Positions 29,850 through 44,300 of a stretch of DNA of 64,000 nucleotides are shown here, in pieces. Where the stretch lies: assembly GCA_947462335.1 (NCBI GenBank), contig OX381704.1:120896065-120960064 (forward strand), in the 5' to 3' direction. The position numbers and the translations under genes are program-made. This DNA is from Harmothoe impar (taxonomy: Eukaryota; Annelida; Polychaeta; Phyllodocida; Polynoidae). The stretch's first letter is position 1; every line of letters starts with the position of its first letter. Below the pieces are notes generated by a model. That model saw only the letters and a list, made by a program, of their open reading frames with translations. It searched no databases and was not told where the DNA came from.

Positions 29850-32800
29850 TAGGCCGGAAGTAATTCTTACATTTGGTCCTGGCACAATACAAGCCTTAGT
29901 ATCCGCTAAAGGTTATCGTTACCGAAAGCCATAGATTAGGCCAAAAGTAATTCTTATATATTAGGTCCCGGAACACCACAGTAGTAGTGTAGACCAGAAG
30001 TGATTCTCACTTTAGCTCCTGATACACTACAAGCCTTTGTAAAGGCCAGAAGTAATTCTTACATCAGGCCCTGGTACACCACAAGCCTTTGTATATTCAG
30101 GAAGTAATCTTCACATTAGCTCCTGGTACATGAGAGGCCTTAGTATAGGCTAGAAGCAATTCTTGCATTTGGTTCTGGTACACTACAAGCCCTAGTATAA
30201 GCTGAAAAGTAATTGTTAGATTAGTTCCTGATACATTTCAAGTCTTAGTACAGGCCCAAAACAATTCTTACATTAGGTCCTGCTACACCACAAGCCTTAG
30301 TATGGGCCTAAAAAATAATACTTACATGAGGCCCTGGTACACTACAAGCCTTAGTATAGGCCCGAAATAATTCTTACATTAGGCCCTGGTACACCACAAG
30401 CCTTAGTATAGGCCCGAAATAATTCTTACATTAGGCCCTGGTACACCACAAGCCTTAGTATAGGCCCGAAAATAATTCATACATTAGGTCCTGGTACACC
30501 ACAAGCGTTAGTATAGGCCAGAAATAATACTTACATTAGGCCCTGGTACGCTGCAAGCCTTAGTATAGGCCCAAAACAATTCTTACATTAGGTCCTGGTA
30601 CACCACAAGCCTTAGTATGGGCCAGAAATAATACTTACATTAGGCCCTGGTACACTACAAGCCTTAGTATAGGCCCGAAGTAATTCTTACATTTGGTCCT
30701 GGCACACTACAAGCCTTAGTATCCGCTAAAAGTTATTGTTACGCTAGTTCCTGATACACTACAAGCCTTTGTATAGGCCCAAAACAATTCTTACATTATG
30801 TCCTGGTACACCACAAGCCTTAGTATGGGCCAGAAATAATACTTACATTAGGCCCTGGTGCACTACAAGCCTTTGTATAGGCCCAAAATAATTCTTACAT
30901 TAGGCCCTGGTACACCACAAGCCTTAGTATAGGCCCAAAACAATTCTTACATTAGGTCCTGCTACACCACAAGCCTTAGTATGGGCCTAAAAAATAATAC
31001 TTACATGAGGCCCTGGTACACTACAAGCCTTAGTATAGGCCCGAAATAATTCTTACATTAGGCCCTGGTACACCACAAGCCTTAGTATAGGCCCGAAAAT
31101 AATTCATACATTAGGTCCTGGTACACCACAAGCGTTAGTATAGGCCAGAAATAATACTTACATTAGGCCCTGGTACGCTGCAAGCCTTAGTATAGGCCCA
31201 AAACAATTCTTACATTAGGTCCTGGTACACCACAAGCCTTAGAATGGGCCAGAAATAATACTTATATTAGGCCCTGGTACACTACAAGCCTTAGTATAGG
31301 CCCGAAGTAATTCTTACATTTGGTCCTGGCACACTACAAGCCTTAGTATCCGCTAAAAGTTATTGTTACGCTAGTTCCTGATACACTACAAGCCTTTGTA
31401 TAGGCCCAAAACAATTCTTACATTAGGTCCTGATACACTACAAGCCTTTGTATAGGCCCAAAACAATTCTTACATTATGTCCTGGTACACCACAAGCCTT
31501 AGTATGGGCCAGAAATAATACTTACATTAGGCCCTGGTGCACTACAAGCCTTTGTATAGGCCCAAAATAATTCTTACATTAGGCCCTGGTACACCACAAG
31601 CCTTAGTATAGGCCCAAAAATAATTCATACATTAGGTCCTGGTACACCACAAGCGTTAGTAAAGGCCAGAAATAATACTTACATTAGGCCCTGGTACGCT
31701 GCAAGCCTTAGTATAGGCCCAAAACAATTCTTACATTAGGTCCTGGTACACCACAAGCCTTAGAATGGGCCAGAAATAATACTTATATTAGGCCCTGGTA
31801 CACTACAAGCTTTAGTATAGGCCCGAAATAATTCTTACATTTGGTCCTGGCACACTACAAGCCTTAGTATCCGCTAAAAGTTATTGTTACGCTAGTTCCT
31901 GATACACTACAAGCCTCTGTATAGGCCAAAAATAATTCTTACATTTGGTCCTGGCACACTAGAAGCCTTAATATTGGCTAAAAGCAATTGTTACGATAGT
32001 ACCTGATACACCACAAGCCTTAGTATAGGCCAGAAATAATTCTTACATTAGGCCCTGGTACACTACAAGCCTTAGTATAGGCCCGAAATAATTCTTACAT
32101 TTGGTCCTGGCACACTAGAAGCCTTAATATAGGCTAAAAGCAATTGTTACGTTAGTTCCTGATACACTACAAGCCTTAGTATAGGCCAGAAATAATTCTT
32201 ACATTAGGCCCTGGTACACTACAAGCCTTAGTATAGGCCAGAAATAATTCTTACATTAGGCCCTGGTACACTACACGCCTCAGTATAGGCCCAAAATAAT
32301 TCTTACATTAGGCCCTGGTACAGCACAAGCCTTAGTATAGCAGGGGTAGACTCTAACTTTTTCAGCTGTGGGCCGCCCGGGCCTGTAGCTCTAGAAAACT
32401 ACGGGCCCGGACCAAGATCTGTGTGCCAATGGTCAAAGTTTCTGTTTTCTTTAAGACAAAAAAAACATGTATACTTCTGATTGGTCTATGAAGGACTGAA
32501 ATCAATATGATCGATTCGGGCACATTTCCTTCTTTTCAACGATATCTTGCATGACTATAGTTGTCAGGAAAACTTTCTTTAAATGTCTTCCAAATACTTC
32601 TGTGGGCCACCCGGGCCCGTAGGAATGCTATTGTGCAGAAAACTGCGGGCCCGGACCAATAACTATGGGCCATTGGCTCCAGGGCCAGCGTTAGTGTCTA
32701 CCCCTGTATAGGCTGGCAGTAATTCTTACATTATGTCCTGGTACACTACAAACCTTAGTATAAACCAGAAGTCATGCTTACATTAGGCCCTGGTACACCA

Positions 32801-33040
32801 CAAGCCTTAAAAAAGACCAGAAGTAATTCTTACACTAGGTCCTGGTACACCATTGATATTAGTAGAGCTATGAAATAACCTGTGTGTACTACAGGCCCTA
32901 GTATAGGCTGTGAATAATTTCAACATTGTATCCTGGTGGACCACATTCCCTAGTAAAGGCCAGAAGTAATTATTACATTCGGCCCTGGAACACCGAAAGC
33001 CATAGATTAGGCCAAAAGTAATTCTTATATTAGGTCGCGG
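29850..33040 (+). repeat. ~52-bp satellite array (TTACATTAGGCCCTGGTACA family)
   Basis: Roughly 60 monomers of about 52 bp: AATAATTCTTACATTAGG, CCCTGGTACACCACAAGCC, TTAGTATAGGCC. Blocks of several monomers recur in the same order (for example around 30300 and 30980, and around 30740 and 31375), so there is higher-order copying. Interrupted by the element at 32341-32706. Monomers become degenerate at both ends. Confidence 0.95.
32341..32706. mobile_element. CAGGGGTAGAC inverted-repeat transposon (copy 2), nested in the satellite
   Basis: 366 bp, ends CAGGGGTAGACTCTAAC / GCGTTAGTGTCTACCCCTG. It splits a satellite monomer: left flank ends TTAGTATAG and right flank starts TATAGGCTGG, so TATAG is duplicated. 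Interior GGGCCCGTAG phrases match the 11865 copy. Confidence 0.85.
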
Positions 33041-34679
33041 TCCTAGTCGCAATTCTAGTCTACTAGTGGGGTTTGGATTTCGGTCATGGTGGTTGGACGG
33101 CCCTAGTGAGTTTGCAACCTTGTAAATCTGGCTGTTCGGAACCAATACCATGCCTAGCCATTTGGCATGTGGTGTCCAGAGCCAATGAATTCTAGACGCA
33201 GACACGCTCTGCCATACAGGTGAAACAAAGAATGGAGTCCATCAGCCGTTAAAGTTGCATTGTCACCAAGAGTTTCTGTCAGATGACACGTATATATGAC
33301 AACAGACAACAGAAATTTGACACAGGTACTAGACTTCTCTTTAAAACATCGGAGGAAAATAGCCCTAGTGGCATGAGAACTATCTTAAAAGAAATAGGGG
33401 ATCTACCCATTATTTAAGAAGTGAAAATTGTGATTATTAAGTAGCAGGAACATAGCATTTAGGTCCAGTTACATATACTTGATCATTTTATTTATATGTG
33501 AGGTGTGGTGGGGAAACAGACTCAACCTCTATAGAAGTGACTGTTCCCAGTATAATGAGTGCTGGGGTGCTGCTGTGCTCAAGGATATGAGGCCTGACTT
33601 AGTGACTACCTGCCCTGGCCGCTCCCACTAGCTTTCCCACTCTCCATGATATGCAGGATCAGGCAGGACAGTCTGCCTGTCACCCACCTGTAAACTCTTA
33701 CTGAGGTAGACTCTCACTGTGAGCGGCTGGACCCAATTAACCCAACTCTGTATCAACTAGCGTACTCCTATTGACCTGGGTCTGCTTATTCTCATGTAAA
33801 CACAATCAAAACAGAGGTTGTTTTTCTTCACTCAAAGAAGTAGTTCTACCACTGTAGCTAGATTAATCTTATAATATTGAATATGACAGGCAAATGATAA
33901 TAAATCCACAAACATACTCGTCCCCAGGACAACTCTTATCAGACTCCTTATCAAGGGTGTAGTGATATTATCAGCTGACCCCCCAGGGTATTGGGGACTC
34001 GTATGTAAGTGTGTATTTATCAGACTCCTCATTGAAGGGTGTGGTGACCCTGGAAGTTGTATTGGGGCAGTATGCTAATGTATACAGGTAAGGTTCTGGT
34101 ACCTCATGGAACTAGGTGTAGAAGTAGCCCTGGTGCTAATTACCCCCGGCCTAATGATACAGTTCCATCAGCACTGTAGTACTGCACATGGCCATAAGGG
34201 ATTGTTTTTCACACCTGTTCTCAGAAAAAGAACCTGGTCATTAGTAGGGGGAGGGGAGGGAATTTCAAACCCTTGTAACTATAATTAAATATGTGTGATT
34301 CCATAAGTTTGGGGCATTTTGCAAAAGCAGAACCTCTGTGGGGGGGGGGGGTGTAGTTGAGATTACTTTGGCTGATTGATAAGGGGGGCGGCAGTCGAAA
34401 AAAACCTGTTGTGGGAATATCCACCAGGGCCCCCCACAGCACGACCATTGATGAATGACTTGGCCCTAGACCATACAGACAATAGAAACATGTTCAATGA
34501 TCCAGAACAAATGTGGCTACCAGTACCTGGTTTTGATAGTAGGTTGCACCGTTCATAGGGGTCCTGCATGTGAGGTGGTGTGTGTTGCAGTGTAAGTAGT
34601 CATAGTTACAGGAAGCTGCACCTGAGGACACCACAAACTGGGTACCCGGGTGTAGATTCGGTGATTAGGCCCCTTTAAA
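33041..34679. other. Low-copy intergenic sequence
   Basis: Nothing coding seen. Contains a G run (34339-34350) and partial duplicates of CTTATCAGACTCCT... near 33930 and 34018. Confidence 0.4.
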
Positions 34680-37600
34680 CAAGCTCTCTGAAGCACAGAG
34701 TTTGTTTGCAGCTCAACCCCCTTGCGCACTCTGCTGTGGTAATGTCTCGAACTGATCGACTCAACGCCTGGGCTAAGAGGCTTGGCTGAAGCGGCCCTAA
34801 TGTAGGGAAGGATTGACTGGACAGGAATTGACTGTTTTGAGGATAAAAAGCCGGATCAGCCTCCGGTAGGGTGAAAATATAGGACATCATCAGACATCGG
34901 ACCCAGGACGATAAAAACAATTCAGTTTATGTATTCCCAAAGCTCCCCGATAGCTCATTGACAGACAACAGTGTTGAGAAACGCATTATCAACATCGTCC
35001 CCCATGTACGGATGTTTGGCACCTGCAGGAAATGACAAAGCAGTGCACATGGCTGCTCTTGTAACGAGGGCTTGCTCTGGCAGCCCTCCCAAGGGTAATT
35101 CCTGAAAGGCCTCTGAATGGAGGTGCAGATCCATCCTTATAATGTCCTGATTAGATTAGGAATTGACCGTCCCACGGGCTCCCTGAGGCTCTAGGAGGTG
35201 TGTTTCAGTCGCAAACCGAGCGCCCAAAAACGCTTGAATGCATCTCGTGAGAGGAAGGCTTGCTCTGACAGCCAATGCAAGGTCATGTGCCGAAAGGCCT
35301 TTGATTGTAGATGCAAATTCACCTTTTACATGTCCCGATCCACCAAGATTTGACCGTTTTGCGGCTTCCAACGTGACAAGAAGTCACCCCTGACTGGGCT
35401 CTGGGAGGCTCGGACCCTACCACCAACAGCCGAAACGGGGCCCTGGCTGAAAAGCTTTCCTGATTTACTATTCCCAAGCTCATAGATGGACACCGGTGTT
35501 GAGAAATGCATTCTTAGCCGCCATTTCCATCAAAGAACGTTCCGCAACTTCAGGAAGTGGCCAAACTGAGATCACTTTTGCTCCCGCAAGCCTGCTGGAT
35601 GCTTGTTTTCAGCCGAAATGTGGCACCTGAAAATGCTTGAATGCATCTCGTGAGGAGAAAGCTTGCTCTGACAGCCCACCCAACAAGATGTGCTTGACGG
35701 CCTTTGAACGTAGATGCAAATTCACCTTTTACATGTCCCGATCCAACAAGATTTGACCGTTTGGCGGCTTCCAACATGACGAGAGGTGGCCCCTGACCGG
35801 GCTCCGGGAAGCTTTTTTTTCCTGGTTTACCCCGACGCGAAAGTATATCGGTCTGCAGGGTGCCTGAGCTTTTTAAACCTGATTTGGTCTTGGATTTACC
35901 ATGTGGTGGTTGTTCAATTCCTATTCACCCTTTAAAAGGCATAGGAATGTTCGTCAATGGCCGTGCGCTGTGCGTCAGTGTGCCGTTTCAGGTCTGGGAC
36001 CCCACTACATCAGTCCATAGGGCTCCTAATTAGATCCAGTTTCACTCAAATCAAGACTTTTATACAGTATTTGTATTTACATTCACTGTTTTGAACCCTG
36101 CGAGTGGCTGGTCGGTGCCCATGGACAGGCACGGCAATTAGGTCTTGGCAGAAATCTGACTCTAATGAGGAAACAAACTGTCCAGCTGCATCCATTATAC
36201 ATGTATACACCTAGGATTGTACATTAAACTACAAAATTCTTTCAAATCAATGTGGTTCAAGGGGTATTGTAGTTCCTGGGTGAGTGACAATTGCCATAGT
36301 GCTAAGCTAGCCCCCATAGCTGAGCTGAAAGTGTGCGTCCGTGCTCGAGGACCCGTCATTCACCTCGGGTTTCTGTGTGCTTGGGGGAAGGTAGAGGGGT
36401 CTGACGGCCATCTACCAGTCCAGCTGAACTTGGAAAAAATCTAAAGCATTGATTTCGGAGTGTCTTGTCCTCTTCTGACCCTTCTGTCACTGCCGTTTTT
36501 GACTAGCACCACTAAAATGACCGACAGACGACTGAAACATTCGTCTTAGCTGTTACTTTTCTATGACAAAGGCTTTTGACTCTCTTCAGCACAAAGTCTA
36601 GGTGACTCTGCGACATATATTCTGTCTGTGGTCATGCGCCCAAAGCAATTGGATCGAAGCTGATGCACCAAGGGGGGGTCAAGGGGAATGCCCCGGCTGG
36701 GCTGAAACAGCCATCGTCTGACACTTGATTGGCCCTAATGTTTATAAGGATTGCTCTGCCAGCCTGACTAGTCAGCCCATTGAAACGGCCTTCAATTGTA
36801 GATGTAAATCCATCCTTTAAATTCTCTGAACGGACAGGAATTGACCGTTTTCAGGTTTCAGACGTGATGAAAAGTCGGCTGGGACCAGCCTCTGATAGGG
36901 TGAATGCATAAGACATGCCCCGTGATCGGACCCGGGACGATGAAATATTCAGATTTTGTGTTCCCAAAGCTGCCAGATGGCTCTTAGATGGATAACAGTG
37001 TTGAGAAATGCATTTTCGACACCCTCGTCTATGTACGGACGTTCAGTGCCTTCGATAACTGACATCCGGATCCATCGTTTGGGAGTGCATGCCTACTGGA
37101 GCCATGTCCCGACCGAGATTTTACCACTCTGGAAGCCCTAAAACAGTCAATTCTTGTCAGATCAGGACATGTAAAAGATGAATTTGCATCTACGTTTAAA
37201 GGGCTCTCAGAATATTATCTTGGCCAGGCTTAGAAGGAAAGCGTTCTTCTCATCAGATGCATCCTAGTGTTTCCGAATACCCAGTTTCTGCCTGAAACAT
37301 GGCTATGAGACACACTTGGGAACCTGTCTGACTATCAATTCTTGTCCGATACGGACATGTAAAAGATGAATTTACATCTACGTTCAAAGGGCTTTTAGAA
37401 TATTACCTTGGCCGGGCTTAGAAGGAAAGCGTTCTTCTCATCAGATGCATCCTAGTGTTTTCGATAAGACAGATTCTGTCTGAAACATGCCTACGAGAGG
37501 CACTTGGGAGGCCCTCTAACAGTCAATTCTTGTCCGATCCGGACATGTAAAAGATGAATTTGCATCTATATTCTGAGCAGATTCAGAATATGATCTTGGC

Positions 37601-38340
37601 TGGGTTAGGAAAGAAGCGTTCTTCTCATGAGATGCATGCTAGTGTTTCCGAAAACCAAGATTCCATCTGAAACATGGTTATGAGACGCACTTGGGATGCC
37701 GTCTGACCATCGTTTTTGTCCGATCCGGACATGTAAAAGATGAATTTACATCTACGTTTAAAGGGCTTTCAGAACATTACCTTGCCCAGACTTGGAAGAG
37801 AAGTGTTGCTCTCATGAGATGCATGCTAGTGTTTCCAAATACCCAGTTTCTGTCTGACATTTGTCTCTGAGAGGCTCTTGGGATGCCATCTGATGGTCAA
37901 TTCTTGTCGGATCAGGACATGTAAAAGATGAATTTGCATCTACATTCTGAGCACATTCAGAATATAATCTTGGCTGGGTTAGAAAAGAAGCGTTCTTCTC
38001 ATGAGATGCATGCTAGTGTTGACTAATACCCAGTTTCTGCCTGGTAAGGTAAATGCATAGGACATGCCACGTCATCGGCCCCTGGACAATAAAATACTCA
38101 GTTTATGTGTCCCCAAAGCTGCCAGATGGCTCATAGTTGGACAACAGAGTTGAGAAATGCATTTTTGACACCCTTGTCCGTGATTGGATGTGCGGCACCT
38201 TCAGTTATTGACATCTGGATCCATGCTTCGGGAGTCCTTGCCTACCGGAGCCTGTTCCCGACTGAAATTTTACAATGCCAGAAGCCGTGAAGCCTCAATT
38301 CTTGTCGTATCCTGACATGTAAAAGATGAATTTGCATCTA
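34680..38340. repeat. Diverged flank of the 1.78-kb tandem repeat
   Basis: Contains degenerate copies of the same submotifs as the core array (TTTATGT.TTCCCAAAGCTGCC, GGACATGTAAAAGATGAATT). In 34.7-35.8 kb the latter occurs reversed (AATTCACCTTTTACATGTCC). A diverged full unit runs from about 36224 to 38340. Confidence 0.85.
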
Positions 38341-41300
38341 CTTTCAAGCATTGTATATTAAACTAAAAAAGCTTTTAAATCAATGTGGTTCAGGGGGTTT
38401 TGTGGTTCCTGGGTGAGTGCCCATGGGTATAGCGCTAAGCTAACCTCAAAAGGTCCTCATAGCTGAGCCAAAGTGTGCGCCCCTGCTCGAGGACCCGTCG
38501 TTCACCTCGGGTTTCTGTGTGCTTGGGGCTGTGGGGGGGGGGGGGGGTGGGTTGAGGGGTCTGACGGCCATCTACCACCAGTCTAGCTGATCCTGGAAAA
38601 ATAACCAAAGCATTGATTTCAGACTGTCTTGTCCTCGTCTGACCCTTCTGTCACTGCCGTTTTTGACTCACTAAAATGACCAACGGACGACCGAAACATT
38701 CGTCTTAGCTTTAAATTTTTCTATGAAAGGCCTTTGACTATATTTAGCACAAAGTCTGGGTGACTCTGATATAAATTCTGTCTGTGGTCATGTGCCCAGA
38801 GCAATCGGATCAACACCCAGGCCCCAAGGGTTGCCGCGGTATGCCTCAGCTGGGCTGAAACGGCCATCGTCTGACACTTGATTGGCTTTAATGTAGAAAA
38901 GGATTGCTCTGCCAGCCTGACTAGTCAGCCCATTGAAACGGCCTTGGATTGTAGATGTAAATTGATCCTTTACATCTCCTGATCGGACAGGATTTGACCA
39001 TTTTGAGGCTCTAGACATGACAAAACGTTGGCCAGGATCGGCCTCTGGTAGGGTAAATGCATAGGACATGTCCCGTCATCGGACCCTGGACAATAAAATA
39101 TTTAGTTTATGTATTCCCAAGGCTGCCTGATGGCTCGTAGATGGACAACAGTGTTGAGAAATGCACTTTTGACACCCTCGACTACATACAGACGTTCAGC
39201 GCCTACGGTAGTTGACATCCAGATCAATCCTTTGGGAGCCCATGCCTACTGGAGCCCGGTCCCGACCGAGATTTTACCACTCTGGAAGCCGTGAAACAGT
39301 CAATTCTTGTCGGATCCGGACATGTAAAAGATGAATTTGCATCTACGTTCAAAGGGCTTTCAGAATATTACCTTGGCCAGGCTTAGAAGGAAAGCGTTCT
39401 TCTCATCAGATGCATCCTAGTGTTTCCGAATACCCAGTTTCTGTCTGAAACATGCCTACGAGAGGCACTTGGGAGGCCCTCTAACAGTCAATGCATGTCC
39501 GATCCGGACATGCAAAAGATGAATTTGCATCTATATTCTAAGCACATTCAGAATATAATCTTGGCTGGGTTAGAAAAGAAGCATTCTTCTCATGAGATGC
39601 ATGCTAGTGTTTACTAATACCCGGTTTCTGCCTGGTAAGGTAAATGCATAGGACATGCCACGTCATCGGCCCCTGGACAATAAAATACTCAGTTTATGTG
39701 TCCCCAAAGCTGCCAGATGGCTCGTAGTTGGACAACAGAGTTGAGAAATGCATTTTTGACACCCTTGTCCGTGATTGGATGTGCGGCACCTTCAGTTATT
39801 GACATCTGGATCCATGCTTCGGGAGTCCTTGCCTACCGGAGCCTGGTCCCGACTGAAATTTTACAATGCCAGAAGCCGTGAAGCCTCAATTCTTGTCGTA
39901 TCCAGGCATCTAAAGGATGAATTTGCATCTACTTTCAAAGGGCTTTCAGAATATTACCTTTGCAAGGCTTCGATGGGAAGCGTTCCTCTCATGAGATTCA
40001 TGCTAGTGTTTCCGAAAACCAAGATTCCATCTGAAACATGGCTATGAGACGCACTTGGGATGCTGTCTGAACATCAATTCTTGTCCGATCCTGACATGTA
40101 AAAGATGAATTTGCATCTACTTTCAAGCATTGTATATTAAACTAAAAAAGCTTTTAAATCAATGTGGTTCAGGGGGTTTTGTGGTTCCTGGGTAAGTGCC
40201 CATGGGTATAGCGCTAAGCTAACCTCAAAAGGTCCTCATAGCTGAGCCAAAGTGTGCGCCCCTGCTCGAGGACCCGTCGTTCACCTCGGGTTTCTGTGTG
40301 CTTGGGGCTGTGGGGGGGGGGGGGGTGGGTTGAGGGGTCTGACGGCCATCTACCACCAGTCCAGCTGATCCTGGAAAAATAACCAAAGCATTGATTTCAG
40401 ACTGTCTTGTCCTCGTCTGACCCTTCTGTCACTGCCGTTTTTGACTCACTAAAATGACCAACGGACGACCGAAACATTCGTCTTAGCTTTAAATTTTTCT
40501 ATGAAAGGCCTTTGACTATATTAAGCACAAAGTCTGGGTGACTCTGATATAAATTCTGTCTGTGGTCATGTGCCCAGAGCAATCGGATCAACACCCAGGC
40601 CCCAAGGGGTGCCGCGGTATGCCTCAGCTGGGCTGAAACGGCCATCGTCTGACACTTGATTGGCTTTAATGTAGAAAAGGATTGCTCTGCCAGCCTGACT
40701 AGTCAGCCCATTGAAACGGCCTTGGATTGTAGATGTAAATTGATCCTTTACATCTCCTGATCGGACAGGATTTGACCATTTTGAGGCTCTAGACATGACA
40801 AAACGTTGGCCAGGATCGGCCTCTGGTAGGGTAAATGCATAGGACATGTCCCGTCATCGGACCCTGGACAATAAAATATTTAGTTTATGTATTCCCAAGG
40901 CTGCCTGATGGCTCGTAGATGGACAACAGTGTTGAGAAATGCACTTTTGACACCCTCGACTACATACAGACGTTCAGCGCCTACGGTAGTTGACATCCAG
41001 ATCAATCCTTTGGGAGCCCATGCCTACTGGAGCCCGGTCCCGACCGAGATTTTACCACTCTGGAAGCCGTGAAACAGTCAATTCTTGTCGGATCCGGACA
41101 TGTAAAAGATGAATTTGCATCTACGTTCAAAGGGCTTTCAGAATATTACCTTGGCCAGGCTTAGAAGGAAAGCGTTCTTCTCATCAGATGCATCCTAGTG
41201 TTTCCGAATACCCAGTTTCTGTCTGAAACATGCCTACGAGAGGCACTTGGGAGGCCCTCTAACAGTCAATGCATGTCCGATCCGGACATGTAAAAGATGA

Positions 41301-44300
41301 ATTTGCATCTATATTCTAAGCACATTCAGAATATAATCTTGGCTGGGTTAGAAAAGAAGCATTCTTCTCATGAGATGCATGCTAGTGTTTACTAATACCC
41401 GGTTTCTGCCTGGTAAGGTAAATGCATAGGACATGCCACGTCATCGGCCCCTGGACAATAAAATACTCAGTTTATGTGTCCCCAAAGCTGCCAGATGGCT
41501 CGTAGTTGGACAACAGAGTTGAGAAATGCATTTTTGACACCCTTGTCCGTGATTGGATGTGCGGCACCTTCAGTTATTGACATCTGGATCCATGCTTCGG
41601 GAGTCCTTGCCTACCGGAGCCTGGTCCCGACTGAAATTTTACAATGCCAGAAGCCGTGAAGCCTCAATTCTTGTCGTATCCAGGCATCTAAAGGATGAAT
41701 TTGCATCTACTTTCAAAGGGCTTTCAGAATATTACCTTTGCAAGGCTTCGATGGGAAGCGTTCCTCTCATGAGATTCATGCTAGTGTTTCCGAAAACCAA
41801 GATTCCATCTGAAACATGGCTATGAGACGCACTTGGGATGCTGTCTGAACATCAATTCTTGTCCGATCCTGACATGTAAAAGATGAATTTGCATCTACTT
41901 TCAAGCATTGTATATTAAACTAAAAAAGCTTTTAAATCAATGTGGTTCAGGGGGTTTTGTGGTTCCTGGGTGAGTGCCCATGGGTATAGCGCTAAGCTAA
42001 CCTCAAAAGGTCCTCATAGCTGAGCCAAAGTGTGCGCCCCTGCTCGAGGACCCGTCGTTCACCTCGGGTTTCTGTGTGCTTGGGGCTGTGGGGGGGGGGG
42101 GGGGGTGGGTTGAGGGGTCTGACGGCCATCTACCACCAGTCCAGCTGATCCTGGAAAAATAACCAAAGCATTGATTTCAGACTGTCTTGTCCTCGTCTGA
42201 CCCTTCTGTCACTGCCGTTTTTGACTCACTAAAATGACCAACGGACGACCGAAACATTCGTCTTAGCTTTAACTTTTTCTATGAAAGGCCTTTGACTATA
42301 TTTAGCACAAAGTCTGGGTGACTCTGATATAAATTCTGTCTGTGGTCATGTGCCCAGAGCAATCGGATCAACACCCAGGCCCCAAGGGGTGCCGCGGTAT
42401 GCCTCAGCTGGGCTGAAACGGCCATCGTCTGACACTTGATTGGCTTTAACGTAGAAAAGGATTGCTCTGCCAGCCTGACTAGTCAGCCCATTGAAACGGC
42501 CTTGGATTGTAGATGTAAATTGATCCTTTACATCTCCTGATCGGACAGGATTTGACCATTTTGAGGCTCTAGACATGACAAAACGTTGGCCAGGATCGGC
42601 CTCTGGTAGGGTAAATGCATAGGACATGTCCCGTCATCGGACCCTGGACAATAAAATATTTAGTTTATGTATTCCCAAGGCTGCCTGATGGCTCGTAGAT
42701 GGACAACAGTGTTGAGAAATGCACTTTTGACACCCTCGACTACATACAGACGTTCAGCGCCTACGGTAGTTGACATCCAGATCAATCCTTTGGGAGCCCA
42801 TGCCTACTGGAGCCCGGTCCCGACCGAGATTTTACCACTCTGGAAGCCGTGAAACAGTCAATTCTTGTCGGATCCGGACATGTAAAAGATGAATTTGCAT
42901 CTACGTTCAAAGGGCTTTCAGAATATTACCTTGGCCAGGCTTAGAAGGAAAGCGTTCTTCTCATCAGATGCATCCTAGTGTTTCCGAATACCCAGTTTCT
43001 GTCTGAAACATGCCTACGAGAGGCACTTGGGAGGCCCTCTAACAGTCAATGCATGTCCGATCCGGACATGTAAAAGATGAATTTGCATCTATATTCTAAG
43101 CACATTCAGAATATAATCTTGGCTGGGTTAGAAAAGAAGCATTCTTCTCATGAGATGCATGCTAGTGTTTACTAATACCCGGTTTCTGCCTGGTAAGGTA
43201 AATGCATAGGACATGCCACGTCATCGGCCCCTGGACAATAAAATACTCAGTTTATGTGTCCCCAAAGCTGCCAGATGGCTCGTAGTTGGACAACAGAGTT
43301 GAGAAATGCATTTTTGACACCCTTGTCCGTGATTGGATGTGCGGCACCTTCAGTTATTGACATCTGGATCCATGCTTCGGGAGTCCTTGCCTACCGGAGC
43401 CTGGTCCCGACTGAAATTTTACAATGCCAGAAGCCGTGAAGCCTCAATTCTTGTCGTATCCAGGCATCTAAAGGATGAATTTGCATCTACTTTCAAAGGG
43501 CTTTCAGAATATTACCTTTGCAAGGCTTCGATGGGAAGCGTTCCTCTCATGAGATTCATGCTAGTGTTTCCGAAAACCAAGATTCCATCTGAAACATGGC
43601 TATGAGACGCACTTGGGATGCTGTCTGAACATCAATTCTTGTCCGATCCTGACATGTAAAAGATGAATTTGCATCTACTTTCAAGCATTGTATATTAAAC
43701 TAAAAAAGCTTTTAAATCAATGTGGTTCAGGGGGTTTTGTGGTTCCTGGGTGAGTGCCCATGGGTATAGCGCTAAGCTAACCTCAAAAGGTCCTCATAGC
43801 TGAGCCAAAGTGTGCGCCCCTGCTCGAGGACCCGTCGTTCACCTCGGGTTTCTGTGTGCTTGGGGCTGTGGGGGGGGGGGGGGGGTGGGTTGAGGGGTCT
43901 GACGGCCATCTACCAACAGTCCAGCTGATCCTGGAAAAATAACCAAAGCATTGATTTCAGACTGTCTTGTCCTCGTCTGACCCTTCTGTCACTGCCGTTT
44001 TTGACTCACTAAAATGACCAACGGACGACCGAAACATTCGTCTTAGCTTTAACTTTTTCTATGAAAGGCCTTTGACTATATTTAGCACAAAGTCTGGGTG
44101 ACTCTGATATAAATTCTGTCTGTGGTCATGTGCCCAGAGCAATCGGATCAACACCCAGGCCCCAAGGGGTGCCGCGGTATGCCTCAGCTGGGCTGAAACG
44201 GCCATCGTCTGACACTTGATTGGCTTTAACGTAGAAAAGGATTGCTCTGCCAGCCTGACTAGTCAGCCCATTGAAACGGCCTTGGATTGTAGATGTAAAT

